A DNA stretch of 64,000 nucleotides from Anaerocolumna sp. AGMB13020. Lineage in GTDB: Bacteria > Bacillota > Clostridia > Lachnospirales > Lachnospiraceae. This document shows positions 62,564-64,000 of this stretch, piece after piece. The position numbers and the translations under genes are program-made. How positions within the stretch are numbered: position 1 is the stretch's first letter; each line of letters starts with the position of its first letter. The notes under the pieces were generated by a model, which was given only the letters and a program-made list of their open reading frames with translations, was not told the DNA's origin and did no database searches. The stretch is taken from the NCBI RefSeq assembly GCF_033100115.1, contig NZ_CP136910.1, positions 5,348,001 to 5,412,000 of the forward strand, written 5' to 3'.

Positions 62564-63616
62564 ATGAGAGACTATTTCACAAAAAGCAGACTTCATAAGA
62601 TAAGCGTGGAAAATAAGAGACGTATTAATAAACGTACAAGAAACAGACAATCCTCTACGAAAGTAACAGCCAATGAAATTACGAAAACAAGAGCATTTCC
62701 GGCAATCCCTGTTCGAAAGAAATCCAACGGAAATGGAGTTCTTGTAAAGCGGGATGGAACAGTCCTAAGCATTAACAAGATTTGGACCGTGACAATACTT
62801 ATTATTGTGATTATTCTTTTGTCCAGGATGGTAAGCTTTCTTAATTCCTATTCCTTACAGAAGTCTTATCGGACCATTGTAAGGAATGGATTGGATTACG
62901 ACTATTTTCGGGATATGCTGCTGCCGGAAGAAATCATAGGTAATATTAATACCGGCTCTTTAAAAAATGATGAACAACAGATTGAGAGATGCTCCGGTTA
63001 TGCTGCCATTCTGACTCTGTTAAAACAGAATGGTTTAATAAGGGGAGATGAGGTATCTGTTAATAAGGTAAGTTTTTTCAGGGATAAACTAAAGGACTAT
63101 ACTGCTTTTGGGGAATTAACGGATTACTATAAGAGTCTCTTTGCGGATATCAAGTTATTTCCTTTGGATAGAGGAGAAGACAATTCAATAAAATTTACCT
63201 TCGGAGATACCTGGAGTGAATTAAGGAATTATGGTGGGAATAGAAGACATGAAGGTACTGATATATTTCCGGAGGAGAATGTCGTTGGTAAATACAGGGT
63301 AATCAGCGCGTCTGATGGCGTAGTTGAGAGAATCGGGTGGCTTGAAAAAGGAGGATACCGTGTGGGAATCAGAGCACCTCACGGAGCATATCTGTATTAT
63401 GCCCATTTAGATTCTTATGCGGAAGGCCTGGAATTGGGTGATAGTGTCAAAGCCGGTGATTTTCTTGGGTTTATGGGAGACAGCGGGTATGGTACAGAAG
63501 GCACAAAAGGAATGTTTCCAGTGCATTTACACTTTGGAATGTACATAGATGCGGTACCGGGAGAAATCAGTGTGAATCCTTACAGTACCATTTGCTACCT
63601 GGAAGCAAAGCAATAG
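62564..63616 (+). CDS. M23-family (LytM-type) peptidase, membrane-anchored
   Basis: 350 residues. A basic N-terminus of about 60 residues, one membrane helix (about 75-95: IWTVTILIIVIILLSRMVSF), a helical middle and a C-terminal M23 domain with zinc ligands HEGTDIFP and HLHFG and the LYYAHLDSY strand. It should cut peptidoglycan peptides outside the membrane. An in-frame ATG at 62540 would add 8 residues; the ribosome site favours 62564. Confidence 0.88.
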   Translation: MRDYFTKSRLHKISVENKRRINKRTRNRQSSTKVTANEITKTRAFPAIPVRKKSNGNGVLVKRDGTVLSINKIWTVTILIIVIILLSRMVSFLNSYSLQKSYRTIVRNGLDYDYFRDMLLPEEIIGNINTGSLKNDEQQIERCSGYAAILTLLKQNGLIRGDEVSVNKVSFFRDKLKDYTAFGELTDYYKSLFADIKLFPLDRGEDNSIKFTFGDTWSELRNYGGNRRHEGTDIFPEENVVGKYRVISASDGVVERIGWLEKGGYRVGIRAPHGAYLYYAHLDSYAEGLELGDSVKAGDFLGFMGDSGYGTEGTKGMFPVHLHFGMYIDAVPGEISVNPYSTICYLEAKQ

Positions 63617-63663
63617 AGCAGATTGACTGGTCTATTTTATTTCCACAAAGAGGTAGTTTATGA

Positions 63664-63707
63664 TATAATAAAGCGTAGAGAGGAATTTGGAGCTTGCTCC
63701 AAAATTC
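63664..63707 (+). repeat. Tandem promoter-leader module, copy 1
   Basis: TATAATAAAGCGTAGAGAGG with an extended -10 (TGATATAAT), running into a hairpin GAATTTGGAG...CTCCAAAATTC (63683-63707) and CTGA. The first 24 bases recur exactly at 63750-63773. The 306-base gap before the last gene (63617-63922) consists mainly of these modules. Confidence 0.8.
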
Positions 63708-63723
63708 TGACCGGAGCACCAAG

Positions 63724-63750
63724 ACCATGAACAAGCATTACGTTCATGGT
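63724..63750 (+). repeat. Inverted repeat before module copy 2
   Basis: Perfect 9-bp ACCATGAAC (63724-63732) / GTTCATGGT (63742-63750), whose last base is the first T of the second TATAAT. It could be an operator or an RNA hairpin. Confidence 0.65.
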
Positions 63751-63793
63751 ATAATAAAGCGTAGAGAGGAATTACTATTTTACAGAGTAATTC
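63750..63793 (+). repeat. Tandem promoter-leader module, copy 2
   Basis: Same 24 bases as copy 1, with an extended -10 (TGGTATAAT), then a perfect 8-bp hairpin GAATTACT...AGTAATTC (63769-63793) and CTGA. The hairpin sequence differs from copy 1 but the pairing is kept. Confidence 0.8.
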
Positions 63794-63922
63794 TGAAGGC
63801 CGTTATAATAATATGTTTTAGTAATCTGAAAGCGTTAAGATGAAAGGTTTTGGGGTTGTTATAACAGGAGGGATAAGGAAGAATCTGAAAGAAGAGGATA
63901 ACTTATCCGGAAAGAGGTTTTC

Positions 63923-64000
63923 ATGGAAATACAGTTATGGAGAGAAATACTTGATCCTTATGCACTTGCCGTGGAGGAGCTTGTAGTAAAATTCAATCAT
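63923..64000 (+). CDS. Probable small (p)ppGpp synthetase (RelQ/YjbM-like), N-terminal fragment
   Basis: Only 26 codons are visible, cut by the window end. The segment MEIQLWREILDPYALAVEEL, then VVKFNH resembles the N-terminus of the RelA/SpoT-domain small alarmone synthetases (Bacillus YjbM/RelQ). Ribosome site AAAGAGG, 5 bases. If right, it makes (p)ppGpp from GTP/GDP and ATP, linking it to CodY, which senses GTP. Confidence 0.6.
   Translation, partial: MEIQLWREILDPYALAVEELVVKFNH

Overview
The window is one continuous piece of a low-GC, spore-forming, motile Clostridia chromosome. It most resembles the Lachnospiraceae (Clostridium phytofermentans / Lachnoclostridium / Anaerocolumna-like). 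Four things point there: the sigG-ymxH-nrdR order, a complete Firmicutes-type flagellar/chemotaxis supercluster with FliY, CheC and CheD, an [FeFe]-hydrogenase maturase next to aspartase, and AT-rich DNA with strong AGGAGG ribosome sites. I saw no insertion sequence, prophage or CRISPR array. Almost every protein gene is on the + strand; the exceptions are a PRC-barrel gene and a tRNA-Leu.

Layout. 1-8.5 kb: end of a sporulation sigma factor (probably SigG), a secreted ComEC-like metallo-beta-lactamase lipoprotein, a YlmC/YmxH protein (minus strand), NrdR, a YifB-DprA-TopA operon and CodY. 8.5-44 kb: one co-directional motility operon, from flgB to a truncated MltG-like protein. It encodes basal body, export gate, stator, switch, hook, FlhF/FlhG, a PilZ protein, CheB/A/W/C/D and the motility sigma factor FliA. 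44-45.4 kb: a c-di-GMP-I riboswitch with an intrinsic terminator, followed by a FabH-like protein that has lost its catalytic triad. 45.6-48.3 kb: HydF and a divergent aspartase. 48.3-48.9 kb: non-coding region with a tRNA-Leu(CAA) and an unusual tRNA-minihelix-shaped terminator. 48.9-56.3 kb: zinc-finger anti-sigma-like membrane protein, PolA, CoaE, a very long FtsA-like protein and a WalJ/YycJ-like hydrolase. 56.5-63.6 kb: ACT-domain protein with its UPF0210 partner, a PepD-like dipeptidase, and three envelope proteins (CapA-like, LytR-CpsA-Psr, M23 peptidase). The window ends in the first codons of a probable small (p)ppGpp synthetase preceded by a duplicated promoter-leader module.

How the parts fit. 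The big operon builds and steers the flagellum. c-di-GMP enters twice: through the PilZ protein inside the operon and through the riboswitch just after it. The riboswitch geometry suggests an OFF switch, so the catalytically dead FabH-like protein would be made when c-di-GMP is low, that is, when cells swim.

Most unusual signals: (i) the riboswitch with the triad-less KAS III gene; (ii) a repeated hairpin followed by AGATGGGAG directly before several starts, with changed but still paired stems; (iii) a two-hairpin element shared, in opposite orientation, by the codY leader and the flhB-flhA gap; (iv) a duplicated promoter-hairpin module before the putative alarmone synthetase; (v) a terminator with the exact 7+5 bp and 7-nt-loop geometry of a tRNA acceptor/T-arm minihelix; (vi) a structured flgB leader that is not a c-di-GMP-I riboswitch. 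Starts were chosen by ribosome-binding site, family length and, for nrdR, a promoter inside the longer reading frame.
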